DNA of 32,284 nt from NCBI GenBank assembly GCA_016281775.1, contig JAEEJH010000158.1:1-32284 (forward strand), written 5' to 3'. Below are positions 14,774 to 22,874 of the stretch, piece by piece; the stretch's first letter is position 1; each line of letters starts with the position of its first letter. Below the pieces are notes generated by a model that saw nothing but the letters and a program-made list of their open reading frames with translations, did no database searches and had not been told where the DNA came from. This DNA is from Clostridiales bacterium. GTDB taxonomy: Bacteria > Bacillota > Clostridia > Oscillospirales > CAG-272. A program made the translations under genes and the position numbers.

Positions 14774-16983
14774 TGCGAAAAGTTCTCGAGTCTCTGACGA
14801 AGAGACGTATAGCGCAGCGCGTGGCGGTTGTTGTCTACCATATCGTTGACGGTCTGCGCGTCGCCGACCATTATGACCATTTTCTGCGCCCGCGTGACCG
14901 CCGTGTAAAGCAGATTGCGCGTGAGCAGACGCGGACTGAACCGGAACGACGGGATTATGACCGTTTTATATTCGCTGCCCTGACTCTTATGCACGGTCAC
15001 GGCGTAAGCGTGCTCGAGCTCGTCGAGGAGCGAGAAATCGTATTCGGTGATGCGGTCGTCGAAATCTATCGTGAGAAATTCCGCGGCGTTGTTGACTTTT
15101 ATTATTTTTCCGATATCGCCGTTATAGATACCTACGCCCTGAGCGCCGTTTTTCTCCCACGTTATATCGTAATTGTTTTTTATCTGCATAACCTTGTCGC
15201 CTTCTCTGAAGGTGACGCCGTGAGCTTTTTTCTCTTTTTTTGACGGCGACGGAGGATTCAGCGCGCTCTGCAGTCTGATATTCAGAGCTTCAACGCCGCA
15301 GCAGCTCAGTCTCGTCGGGGTGATGACCTGAAGCGAATCGAGTATCTCCTCCCCGAATCTCTTCGGCAGACGGGTTTTGCAGAGCTGTACTATCGTCTCC
15401 GCCGTATCTTCTTCGCTGTTTCTTTTGAGAAAGAAGAAATCGCTCGATCTGTTATCGAGATCGGGATATTCGCCGTTGTTTATCATATGAGCGTTAGTCA
15501 CGATGCGGCTCTCTTTAGCCTGACGGAATATCTCCGTGAGATGTACCGTGTTCACGGTGTCGGAGGCTATTATATCAGCAAGCACGTTGCCCGCGCCGAC
15601 TGACGGGAGCTGGTCCGCGTCGCCTATCAGTATCAGCTTCGCGCCCGGTTTGATCGCGTCGAGAAGCGCCTCCATAAGCAGGATATCTATCATAGACGCT
15701 TCGTCGATGATTATGTAGTCTTCCGTCAGCAGATTGTTTCTGTTTTTCGTAAACTGCTGTTTTTCTCCCGCGGTATACACGACCTCGAGCAGTCTGTGTA
15801 TCGTCTTCGCCTCCTGCGAGGTCGCCTCGGACATACGCTTGGCGGCTCTGCCGGTAGGCGCGGCGAGCGCGTATTTGAGCCCGATGCGCGATACGATGCG
15901 CGTCACGGCGCGGATAACGGTCGTTTTACCGGTGCCGGGACCGCCGGTAAGCACCATTATGCCGCTGTTTACCGCCTGCTCTATCGCTTTTCTCTGCATC
16001 GGCGCGTATTTTATGTTTTCTTCAAGCTCGGCAAGATCTATTGCGCGGCGAAGATTGCTTTCTTCTATTACGAGACTCTTGTCTTCGAGCAGACGCAGCT
16101 TTGAGCAGACGTGCGCTTCGGCGTCGTGATATTTTTTAAGATATACGCATTTTCTGCCGTCTGTCTTCTCCCTGACGACCGCGCCTGTCTTTGCGAGCAT
16201 ATCGAGCGCTTCGTCGACCTTGCCCTCGCCCGCGCCGAGCATTGCGGCGGTCGCTTTTATGAGCTTGTCTTCCGGCAGATACGTGTGGCCGTTCTGATTC
16301 GCGTTGTGGTTCAGAACGTACAGTATGCCGGCGTAGAGCCTTTCTTTGCAGTCGCGTGAAAGCCCCATCGCCTGAGCCGCCTTGTCGGCTCCTTCGAACG
16401 AAACGCCTATATCGTCCTCGCAGAGCACGTAAGGATTGCTTCTTATAATTTCCACGGCGGAGCTGCCCCAGCGTTTGAAAGCGCGAACGGATACCGAAGG
16501 CGAAAAGAAGTCGCCGCAGAAAAGCATGACGCTGCGCAGGCCGTTCTGCTCGCGGAAATCGCTGCCGATCTTCTCCGCTCTGGCGGCGGATATGCCGCTG
16601 ATCTCGGAAAGCCAGTCGGGATTGTTCTCTATGACGTCGAACGTTTCGGTACCGAATTTATCGACGATCTTTCGCGCCATGGCGGGACCTATACCCTTTA
16701 TCGTGCCGGAAGAAAGATATTTAATTATCATCGCTTCCGTTTTGGGCAGGTGTTTTTCGTACGAGTCGACTTTGAGCTGTCTGCCGTACTTAGGGCTGTT
16801 CACGTACTGACCGTAAACGGTTATCTGCTCGCCTTCGCTGATGAGCGGCATTATGCCGAAAACCGTTTCGAGCTCGCCCGCTTCGGTCTCTATCTCGACT
16901 ACCGCGTAACCGTTGTCCGTATTCTGATAAACTATATGCTCTACAGTTCCGGTCAGAGCTTCCGGTTCTTTGTTATCGATCAT
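14770..16983 (-). CDS. recD2: ATP-dependent RecD2-type DNA helicase (SF1B)
   Basis: 737 residues, normal for RecD2. It unwinds DNA 5' to 3' and works apart from RecBC. The N-terminal OB-like part ([21 protein letters not shown]) is typical, followed by tandem helix-hairpin-helix segments ([33 protein letters not shown]). Walker A is GGPGTGKTT at 347-355, motif II is IIIDEASM, and late motifs include [10 protein letters not shown] and [15 protein letters not shown]. Four-base overlaps with metK upstream and comF downstream place it in the middle of one polycistron. Confidence 0.96.
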   Translation of the reverse strand: MIDNKEPEALTGTVEHIVYQNTDNGYAVVEIETEAGELETVFGIMPLISEGEQITVYGQYVNSPKYGRQLKVDSYEKHLPKTEAMIIKYLSSGTIKGIGPAMARKIVDKFGTETFDVIENNPDWLSEISGISAARAEKIGSDFREQNGLRSVMLFCGDFFSPSVSVRAFKRWGSSAVEIIRSNPYVLCEDDIGVSFEGADKAAQAMGLSRDCKERLYAGILYVLNHNANQNGHTYLPEDKLIKATAAMLGAGEGKVDEALDMLAKTGAVVREKTDGRKCVYLKKYHDAEAHVCSKLRLLEDKSLVIEESNLRRAIDLAELEENIKYAPMQRKAIEQAVNSGIMVLTGGPGTGKTTVIRAVTRIVSRIGLKYALAAPTGRAAKRMSEATSQEAKTIHRLLEVVYTAGEKQQFTKNRNNLLTEDYIIIDEASMIDILLMEALLDAIKPGAKLILIGDADQLPSVGAGNVLADIIASDTVNTVHLTEIFRQAKESRIVTNAHMINNGEYPDLDNRSSDFFFLKRNSEEDTAETIVQLCKTRLPKRFGEEILDSLQVITPTRLSCCGVEALNIRLQSALNPPSPSKKEKKAHGVTFREGDKVMQIKNNYDITWEKNGAQGVGIYNGDIGKIIKVNNAAEFLTIDFDDRITEYDFSLLDELEHAYAVTVHKSQGSEYKTVIIPSFRFSPRLLTRNLLYTAVTRAQKMVIMVGDAQTVNDMVDNNRHALRYTSLRQRLENFSQ

Positions 16984-18161
16984 CTGCCGATTCTTTCTTT
17001 TAGTTTTTCTTTAAGATCGAGTTTCTCCCACGGAACGTCTATATCTTCTCTTCCCATATGACCGTAAGCCGCGGTCTGCGCGTATATCGGTCTCCTCAGA
17101 TCAAAATACTTTATTATCGCCGCCGGGCGGAGGTCTACCGTATCTTCGACCGCCTTTTGTATCTTTTCGACGGGAACGGTCTCGGTGCCGAACGTGTTTA
17201 TCATGACCGAAACGGGTCTCGCCACGCCTATCGCGTACGCTATCTGTATCTCGCACTTGCGGCAAAGCCCCGCCGCTACGATATTCTTCGCCACCCAGCG
17301 CGCGGCGTAAGCCGCAGATCTGTCGACTTTTGTCGGGTCCTTGCCGGAGAACGCTCCGCCGCCGTGACTCGCGTAGCCGCCGTACGTATCGACTATTATC
17401 TTTCTGCCGGTAAGACCGGAGTCGCCGTTAGGCCCGCCTATAACGAACCTGCCGGTCGGGTTTACGAATATCTTTGTATTTTCATCCATCAGCTCCGCCG
17501 GTATGACCGCTTTGATGACGTGTTCGGTCACGTCGGCGCGTATCTGTTCGAGGCTCACGTTTTCATCGTGCTGACTCGATACGACGACAGCGTCGATCCT
17601 TACCGGTCTGTCGCCGTCGTACTCGACGGTGACCTGGGTTTTGCCGTCCGGCCGCAGATACGGCAGAGTCTTGTTTTTTCTGACTTCGGTAAGCCTTTTC
17701 GCGAGCTTATGCGCGAGCGAGATCGGCAAAGGCATCAGCTCCGGCGTCTCGTCGCAGGCGAAACCTATCATCATGCCCTGGTCGCCGGCGCCGGTGTCGA
17801 GTCCGTCGTTAAGCTCGCCGTTTTTCGCCTCGTAAGCTTTATCGACGCCGAGTGCGATATCGGGCGACTGCTCGTGTATGCAGCTTATGACAGCGCAGGT
17901 GTCGCAGTCAAAACCGTATTTCGCGCGGTCGTAGCCTATTTCTCTTACTTTTTCTCTGACGATCGTCTGTATGTCGACGTAGGCGCTCGTGGTGATCTCG
18001 CCCATGACGAGCACGAGCCCGGTCGTGCAGCAAGTCTCGCAGGCGACGCGAGCCATGGGGTCGGCTTTGAGTATCGCGTCGAGCACGGAGTCCGATATCT
18101 GGTCGCAGATCTTGTCGGGATGTCCTTCTGTAACTGATTCTGATGTGAATAACCTTTTCAT
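16980..18161 (-). CDS. metK: S-adenosylmethionine synthetase
   Basis: 393 residues, full length. It makes SAM from methionine and ATP in the cytoplasm. Signature motifs are present: [20 protein letters not shown] at the start, [15 protein letters not shown] for ATP binding, and [19 protein letters not shown] for the P-loop region. The start codon is preceded by AAGGTAG. It sits 20 bases after the terminator of a SAM-I riboswitch, so its expression should fall when SAM is high. Its stop overlaps recD2 by 4 bases, so genes further on share this control unless internal promoters exist. Confidence 0.97.
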   Translation of the reverse strand: MKRLFTSESVTEGHPDKICDQISDSVLDAILKADPMARVACETCCTTGLVLVMGEITTSAYVDIQTIVREKVREIGYDRAKYGFDCDTCAVISCIHEQSPDIALGVDKAYEAKNGELNDGLDTGAGDQGMMIGFACDETPELMPLPISLAHKLAKRLTEVRKNKTLPYLRPDGKTQVTVEYDGDRPVRIDAVVVSSQHDENVSLEQIRADVTEHVIKAVIPAELMDENTKIFVNPTGRFVIGGPNGDSGLTGRKIIVDTYGGYASHGGGAFSGKDPTKVDRSAAYAARWVAKNIVAAGLCRKCEIQIAYAIGVARPVSVMINTFGTETVPVEKIQKAVEDTVDLRPAAIIKYFDLRRPIYAQTAAYGHMGREDIDVPWEKLDLKEKLKERIGR

Positions 18162-18180
18162 TTTTCTACCTTCTTTTTAT

Positions 18181-18206
18181 AAAAAATTCGCCTGATGAGG
18201 CGAATT
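18181..18206 (-). terminator. Regulated terminator of the SAM-I riboswitch
   Basis: Minus-strand AATTCGCCT (18198-18206) and AGGCGAATT (18185-18193), 9-bp stem, 4-base loop, then six T. CTCATC within its left arm and loop (18194-18199) can pair with GATGAG (18217-18222), the 3' strand of the riboswitch P1 stem, giving an antiterminator when SAM is absent. Confidence 0.9.
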
Positions 18207-18211
18207 CCTTT

Positions 18212-18295
18212 CGTTTCTCATCTCTCGGATTTGGCACCTTTCAACGCAGGTTGCCGTGGGATCAAAGGGCCGGTCCCTCCCCCACTCTCGATGGG
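18212..18295 (-). promoter_or_regulatory. SAM-I (S-box) riboswitch
   Basis: The minus strand shows the S-box core in order: GAGAGTGGGGGAGGGACCGG, then CCCTTTGATCCCACGGCAAC, then AAAGGTGCCAAATCC, and a closing GATGAG that pairs with CATC at the 5' end (P1). SAM binding stabilises P1 and releases the downstream terminator hairpin, shutting off metK. The aptamer starts on the base after the stop codon of the preceding exporter gene, so it is an intra-operon switch or is served by a promoter inside that gene. Confidence 0.95.
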
Positions 18296-18808
18296 CTATT
18301 TTATTAAAAAGTTCAAAAAACCGAGAACGCCCGTCGATATGAGCGTCACTATCACGCCGGCTATCAGAACTCCGCCGGCGATGGAGATCATCGCGTTTTT
18401 GAATTTCATACCGGTCAGAGCGGCGACGAGAGCGCCTGTCCATGCGCCGGTCATCGGCAGCGGTATCGCGACGAACAGCATAAGTCCGAAAACTTCGAAT
18501 CTCTGCACTTTCGGCGTGTTCTTCTCCGCTTTCGCTTCGAGCCAGAGTCCGACTTTGCTGAGTCTTTTCGTAGTCTTCATCCACTCGATGACTCTTTTTA
18601 TGAAGAGCAGGATTATCGGTACCGGGGCCATGTTGCCGAGCACGCTTACGATGTAACACCAGTACCACGGGATCTTGAAATCTATGATACCGACGGGAAT
18701 AGCGCCGCGAAGCTCTACCACCGGCAGCATCGATACCACGAACGTAATTATATATTTGACAAATTCGGGGGTCTGCCCGAACGTCTGCGCAATAAACTGA
18801 TTTATCAA
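18296..18808 (-). CDS. Small multidrug export family membrane protein
   Basis: 170 residues from the proposed TTG start. It fits the Sm_multidrug_ex family (COG2426): FVVSMLPVVELRGAIPVGI, a central WYWCYIVSVLGNMAPVPIILLF, and LMLFVAIPLPMTGAWTGALVAAL, with four or five membrane helices. The family name comes from weak evidence; the true substrate is unknown. No ATG is available at the N-terminus. A TTG at 18826 lies only a few bases from the expected transcription start and has no ribosome site, whereas the TTG at 18808 has AAAGG 8 bases ahead, so I prefer 18808. First gene of the metK operon. Confidence 0.85.
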   Translation of the reverse strand: MINQFIAQTFGQTPEFVKYIITFVVSMLPVVELRGAIPVGIIDFKIPWYWCYIVSVLGNMAPVPIILLFIKRVIEWMKTTKRLSKVGLWLEAKAEKNTPKVQRFEVFGLMLFVAIPLPMTGAWTGALVAALTGMKFKNAMISIAGGVLIAGVIVTLISTGVLGFLNFLIK

Positions 18809-18840
18809 TTCCTTAACCTTTAACAATTGAGATTTAAGAT

Positions 18841-18869
18841 ATTATACTATACTGATATCAATATTTCAA
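18841..18869 (-). promoter_or_regulatory. SigA-type promoter of the exporter-metK operon
   Basis: Minus-strand TTGAAA (18864-18869) and TATAAT (18841-18846), 17-base spacer. The expected transcript start near 18834 leaves about 25 bases of leader before the TTG at 18808. Confidence 0.8.
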
Positions 18870-18968
18870 GTCTTTTCGGTTCTTTTTACAATACTTTTAC
18901 ATATTGACCGAAACCTGCGGCGTCTTCTCGGCAAAGCCGCGGGAGGGGAACAGGGGTTTGAGGGCAGA

Positions 18969-19060
18969 GCGGCTTCGCCGCAATGATGTACGGTCTGCCG
19001 ACCGGAGGATTCTTTTTTTCAGGGTACAGCCGTATATCACTGCGACCCCGTCGCTTGCAG
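18969..19060. repeat. Hairpin cluster sharing sequence with the array in island A
   Basis: Two perfect hairpins, GCGGC-TTC-GCCGC (18969-18981) and CGGTC-TGCC-GACCG just after 18990, are followed by a segment at about 19029-19060 that closely matches 4924-4955 (GCCGTAT, then TCACTGCGACCCCGTCGC). The stretch from 18887 to 18968 holds nothing else I can name. Confidence 0.65.
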
Positions 19061-19110
19061 GTGAACCCCCACCCACTCCATTTAATTCCCCCGTACTCCC
19101 CCGCCTCCTT

Positions 19111-19365
19111 GTATTCTTCATACGGGGGCGACACACGGGACCGTCGATATGGCGCGGCTCGCAATTTGCGCGAAGCGCACGCGGCGGGCGTCCCCCCCCA
19201 CCGCCCCGCCGCGCGATTATGTTTGTACGGAAGCCGGCAAACTTATTCACTATTCACTATTCACTCTTACCTCGCGTCAGCCTGCCGCGCCCCAAAGGAA
19301 GTGAAACGACTTTGGGAGGGGTTAAGGGGGTTTTGGGGTTGTAAGGGTGGGGATCCCCAAGGGCG
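19111..19365. repeat. Composite G-rich palindromic element, copy B
   Basis: The same module order as 4570-4800: a CATACGGGGG segment, GCGC-GAA-GCGC, the GCGGCGGG/CCCGCCGC stem around a C run, GCGCGATTAT, ATTCACT microrepeats (three copies, 19245-19265), CGCCCCAAAGGAAGTGAAAC with CTTTGGGAGGGG, then a G-run tract to about 19352. Differences from copy A include small indels in the C run and microrepeat number, which points to divergence after duplication. Confidence 0.8.
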
Positions 19366-19500
19366 GCGGAGCCGCACGGAAGTCGCGCAAGCGACACCTT
19401 CACTATTCACTATTCACTATTCACTCTTACCTCGCGTCAGCCGGTCGCGCCCCAAAGGAAGTGAATCGACTTTGGGAGAGAGTAGGGGGTTACCGGGGTT
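19364..19500. repeat. Partial element copy with two small hairpins and four-unit microrepeat
   Basis: A GCGGC-GGA-GCCGC hairpin and a GTCGC-GCAA-GCGAC hairpin are joined by ACGGA. Then come nearly four ATTCACT units (19399-19425), CTTACCTCGCGTCAG as in copy B, and another CCCAAAG/CTTTGGG module (about 19450-19473). Confidence 0.75.
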
Positions 19501-19606
19501 CCCCGTTGTGAACTTGTTCACAACGGGGGTTCACGGGTTGGGGGTCAGTAGGGTGGGACCGGGGTTCCCCGAAAACGAGCTTGTCGAGTTTTTGGGGGTT
19601 CGCGGT
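19491..19606. repeat. Two GGGGTTCCCC-type long hairpins
   Basis: The first pairs CCCCGTTGTGAAC (19501-19513) with GTTCACAACGGGG (19516-19528), a perfect 13-bp stem. The second pairs CCCCGAAAA (19567-19575) with TTTTTGGGG (19589-19597), one G-T wobble. Both are preceded by GGGGTT and followed by a GGGTTC(A/G)CG segment, as in the unit at 5089-5119. Confidence 0.8.
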
Positions 19607-19656
19607 GGGCGACCCCTAAGAGTGGCGCGGTACGCGTCACACGGATCGTCGGCGGC

Positions 19657-19832
19657 AGGGGTTCCCCGACGTGAACAAAGTGAGCGTTGGGGGTTTCCGC
19701 AGGGGTTCCCCGACGTGAACAAAGTGAGCGTTGGGGGTTCCCGTAGGGGTTCCCCGACACGAACGAAGTGAATGTTTGGGGTTCCCGTAGGGGTTCCCCG
19801 ACACGAACGAAGTGAATGTTTGGGGTTCCCGC
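19657..19832. repeat. Four direct 44-bp tandem repeats, each containing a hairpin
   Basis: Units start at 19657, 19701, 19745 and 19789 with AGGGGTTCCCCGAC. Each can fold by pairing CCCCGAC with a downstream TTGGGG-containing arm. The first two units are nearly identical to each other (inner GTGAACAAAGTGAGCG) and the last two are nearly identical to each other (inner ACGAACGAAGTGAATG), which suggests pairwise duplication. The 44-bp period is not a multiple of three, so the repeats cannot encode a repeated peptide in one frame. Confidence 0.9.
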
Positions 19833-19877
19833 AGCCGACACCTCAAGCTCGCAAATGTTTACCGTGTTTTCCGCCTT

Positions 19878-21146
19878 TTACGCCAGCCCGTTTTTACACG
19901 GTTTTCCCTGCTTTCTCCTATAATCGAAATAAAGTTCTTCCGTTGCGAGCGCCATTTTGGTCACCGCAAATTCGCAGTCGTGAGGATAAATATACCACGT
20001 GTCGTCTAACGTATTCAGATCCACGCAGTCGCCGTGTTTTCCGAGATATTCATATTCGATATGGCAGGAATAAAGCGACGGGACGGTTTTTACCATCTCG
20101 AAAGGATCGCCGTCTTTATCTTTGCCTCTGACGGTAAATCCGTTCATATCGTGCGTCATTACGCCTTCGCCGAGGCGTATGAACTTCTTTGCGTTAGGCA
20201 GCGTATCGACCGTGACCGGCATTTCGCCCGTCGAATACGTGCCGGCTTCGACCTCGGCTCTGACGTTCGCTCTTTCCCATTCGTACCAGTCGGGAATGTG
20301 CGAAAACTCGGTCACGCCGTCGTCGCCCGAAAGTTCCCCGAGTTCGGAATAAGTCCACGTTTTGCCGCAGTGCGTGCATATGAGTTTATCGTCTTTCGAG
20401 GTCATTTTGAATTCCGCGCCGCAGTGCGGGCACTGATAAAGTACTTTGTGGAGGCCTTCTGCCCGTTTTTCGTACGTCACTTTTATGCCTCTCTGCTTCT
20501 GCCACGCGTATTCGTCGTACTGAAACGCCTGTACGAGTCTTTCGTTTATCTGATCGACGGTCGCGTTATCGAGTTCGTCGGGTGTATACTGTACCGTGAA
20601 TTCCGCTTCGGTCGGGGCGACGCCGCGGTCGTGCAGATTCCAGAACGGCGAATTTATGTGATGACCGTGGCAGATAAGCGTTACGACGGGTATGCCGAGC
20701 ATTTTGCACAGTCCGCCGAGCGATTCGGGCAGGACCGCGGTCGTGCCGCAGAGCGAATATCTCGCCTCGGGGTATATGACCGCTATATCGCCGTTTTCGG
20801 CGACTTTTTTGAGCTGTCTTACAAGCGTTATGTCGTTTGTGAATTTGCGCTTACAGATACAGCCTACGTCGCGCAGAAGTTTTTCTCTGCCGATAAATCC
20901 GTCTATGGCGACGACGTAGTTGGCGCGCGCCGGGAATATCGCCTTCGTGGCGACCTTGAAATCAAGGAACGCGTTGTGATTGCATAAAAGCAGGTACGGC
21001 GGCTCAAGTCCTTCCGCGTTATATTTTTTTATTATCGCTTTGTGCTTTTTAACGTCCGGAGCGCTGAGTATATACGTAAGCGGACGCAGATACCATTTAG
21101 TGCGCACCGGCGGCTTTTTTCTGTCAAATCTTTTAAAATTCTGCAT
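19878..21146 (-). CDS. PlsC-type acyltransferase with zinc ribbon and C-terminal extension
   Basis: 422 residues, against about 200-250 for a simple 1-acylglycerol-phosphate acyltransferase. The catalytic NHx4D motif is NHNAFLD (His57, Asp62) and the glycerol-phosphate-binding motif is YPEARYS (126-129 PEAR). A zinc ribbon follows with Cys239, 242, 257 and 260 (CPHC and CTHC), then about 150 residues I do not recognise. Such proteins are annotated in Clostridia as lysophospholipid acyltransferases; substrate not known. It starts one base after the stop of the 511-aa gene, so the two are translationally coupled. No classic terminator follows; the gene ends at the repeat island. Confidence 0.85.
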   Translation of the reverse strand: MQNFKRFDRKKPPVRTKWYLRPLTYILSAPDVKKHKAIIKKYNAEGLEPPYLLLCNHNAFLDFKVATKAIFPARANYVVAIDGFIGREKLLRDVGCICKRKFTNDITLVRQLKKVAENGDIAVIYPEARYSLCGTTAVLPESLGGLCKMLGIPVVTLICHGHHINSPFWNLHDRGVAPTEAEFTVQYTPDELDNATVDQINERLVQAFQYDEYAWQKQRGIKVTYEKRAEGLHKVLYQCPHCGAEFKMTSKDDKLICTHCGKTWTYSELGELSGDDGVTEFSHIPDWYEWERANVRAEVEAGTYSTGEMPVTVDTLPNAKKFIRLGEGVMTHDMNGFTVRGKDKDGDPFEMVKTVPSLYSCHIEYEYLGKHGDCVDLNTLDDTWYIYPHDCEFAVTKMALATEELYFDYRRKQGKPCKNGLA

Positions 21147-21147
21147 A

Positions 21148-22683
21148 TCATACCTCTTTGCCGAGAAGGATCTTTATTTTTCCGCCGACGGATAAAACCG
21201 TCGTTTCGTCTGAGAATCTGCCTGCTGTGAGACGTACGGAATAATCATAGCCGTTGTATTTCATAAACAGTTTATCCGGGACGGCTTTTCTTTCCGGTTC
21301 GCAGTCCGCGCCTTTCGTTTTGTTCTTCAGAACAAAATCCGTATCCGCTTCGAAAGTCACCGACGTTTCGTCCGCAGTTATGACGAACGTGCCCGCGGGC
21401 GTGTTTCTGAAAATCAGCCTGACCGAAGCGCCGTCTTTTTCGTATTTCATCTCTTCATAACGCAGATCCGTACCGTTCACCTGCGGATAGAGCCCCGAAC
21501 GGATGCCGCCGCAGCTGAAGCGGTTGCCGTCGATAAACGGCAGATTGTCGAACACCATCGAAGGCAGGTCGTTTACCGCGTCTTTGTACCTCTCTTTATA
21601 GTTCTCGCGGAAGAGATACAGGTCGCGGATGAAAAATCCGCCGTTTTCCGTATAGACGTTCACACGGTAGTTTTTGCAGTCGTACCAGACGGACGATCTG
21701 CCTTTGCCGTGTCTGTCGGTAAGCGCGGAAACGGTCGTCGGCGGCGTGCCGGCGTAACGCTCTTTGAACCATCGCCCCGTCTCGCCCAACGTCAGCGCGC
21801 TGAGCCTGTTTTTTGAAACGAAATCCGCTATCTTGCCGATCTGATAAGTCAGACCGTTTGCCATCGCCGGCCAGCCGAACGAATTCTCCTGCCCCGCCTG
21901 AGTGTAAGAGAACCCGAGAGTCCTGTCGCTGAAATTTTCTTCGAAATACCAGTCGACCCAGTCTTTATTGCCGCCGCCGTCTTCGCCGCAGTAAACCGGT
22001 TCGAGCGTCGCGACGCCCTGCCACGCGGCGGCGCCGCCGTCAATATCGAGCCCGTTGTCGTACTGATATATCGGATCGGAGCCGAGCATACGGAAAACCG
22101 GTACGTTTATCTGTTCCTCTTTCGTCTGCGCCGGGCAGAACATATTGTTCTTACACGGGTAATAGGCCTGATTGTAGTAGCCGCCCCAAAACGAATATCC
22201 GTCAGTGCCCCACTGGTCGCGGCAGATACAGGCGGCGTCAATTCCGTATTTTCGCTCCATGTATGAAAGCGAATGCGCGTCGAGCGCCCACGCGCCGACA
22301 GAGCGCGGATATTTGCCGTAATACTTTTTGTACGCTTCGAACGCCGCGTCGATCAGTTTTTCTCTGTCGCCGTTATTATAGGCGACGGTAAAGCCGGCGT
22401 TCGCGAACCAGTCCCAGCAGAACCTTCCGCGCCATTTCACGCCCGCGGCTTCGCACTGCGGTCCGCATACCTCGAGCCAGAGGCCGATCTCCGTATCGCC
22501 GTTCGCCATAGCAAGGATATCGCGGAATTCTTCATTGACGAGCGCGTCGTACATCAGAAGGAAAGTCGAGCGCAGCCCGAATTTGTTGACGAGTTTTACC
22601 TGTTCCCTGACCGGGGTGAGCAGGTCCGCTTCACAGCGCGGTTCGGCGCCGCGAATAAAGTTTATGATATTTACGATCTTCAT
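21148..22683 (-). CDS. Conserved protein of unknown function, possibly a NodB- or GH57-like enzyme
   Basis: 511 residues, no signal peptide. I do not recognise a named family with certainty. The N-terminal 300 residues look enzyme-like, with a barrel-style opening (MKIVNIINFIRGAEPRCEAD), an acidic/His cluster (EIGLWLEVCGPQCE, WDWFANAGF, WALDAHSLSYMERKYGIDAA) and RDQWGTDGYSFWGGYYNQAY. This layout, with repeated Asp/His/Glu after strands, resembles polysaccharide deacetylases and GH57/GH38 barrels, but I cannot assign catalytic residues. The last 150 residues are beta-rich and may bind carbohydrate. GGAGG precedes the ATG. First gene of a two-gene operon with the acyltransferase, which suggests envelope glycolipid or polysaccharide metabolism as an inference. 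Confidence 0.75.
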   Translation of the reverse strand: MKIVNIINFIRGAEPRCEADLLTPVREQVKLVNKFGLRSTFLLMYDALVNEEFRDILAMANGDTEIGLWLEVCGPQCEAAGVKWRGRFCWDWFANAGFTVAYNNGDREKLIDAAFEAYKKYYGKYPRSVGAWALDAHSLSYMERKYGIDAACICRDQWGTDGYSFWGGYYNQAYYPCKNNMFCPAQTKEEQINVPVFRMLGSDPIYQYDNGLDIDGGAAAWQGVATLEPVYCGEDGGGNKDWVDWYFEENFSDRTLGFSYTQAGQENSFGWPAMANGLTYQIGKIADFVSKNRLSALTLGETGRWFKERYAGTPPTTVSALTDRHGKGRSSVWYDCKNYRVNVYTENGGFFIRDLYLFRENYKERYKDAVNDLPSMVFDNLPFIDGNRFSCGGIRSGLYPQVNGTDLRYEEMKYEKDGASVRLIFRNTPAGTFVITADETSVTFEADTDFVLKNKTKGADCEPERKAVPDKLFMKYNGYDYSVRLTAGRFSDETTVLSVGGKIKILLGKEV

Positions 22684-22747
22684 TTCCGCCTCCGCCGCGC
22701 TTATATGTTTTTCAAAATTGCGCGGTCATAAGATACGTTACGGATAT

Positions 22748-22776
22748 ATTATACCATCCCGTTTCCGTAAAGTCAA
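22748..22776 (-). promoter_or_regulatory. SigA-type promoter of the 511-aa/acyltransferase operon
   Basis: Minus-strand TTGACT (22771-22776) and TATAAT (22748-22753) with a 17-base spacer, divergent from the ABC promoter 30 bases away. Confidence 0.85.
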
Positions 22777-22805
22777 TATTTAACGTAAGAATTATATCGC
22801 GCATA

Positions 22806-22834
22806 TTGACAAGCGGCGGCGTATATGATAGAAT
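22806..22834 (+). promoter_or_regulatory. SigA-type promoter of the ABC operon
   Basis: TTGACA (22806-22811) and TAGAAT (22829-22834) with a 17-base spacer, about 40 bases before the first ABC gene. No obvious operator repeat was seen between the two divergent promoters. Confidence 0.8.
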
Positions 22835-22874
22835 GATTCAAGCAAAGTAAAACAACATTCAACACGGAGCGTTT

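Noticed and set aside
18177..18668. A minus-strand frame across the SAM riboswitch
   Set aside because: It reads through the aptamer and terminator and overlaps the exporter gene in another frame; the RNA elements are clear.
18983..19771. A 262-codon plus-strand frame through repeat island B
   Set aside because: It runs through palindromic elements that are interrupted in the matching copy at 4570-4826 and has no coding features.
19545..19846. Two minus-strand frames with repeated peptides such as GNPYGNPQ across the 44-bp repeats
   Set aside because: The 44-bp period shifts frame in each unit, the same peptides recur in both frames, and no ribosome site or family is seen. The repeats are non-coding.
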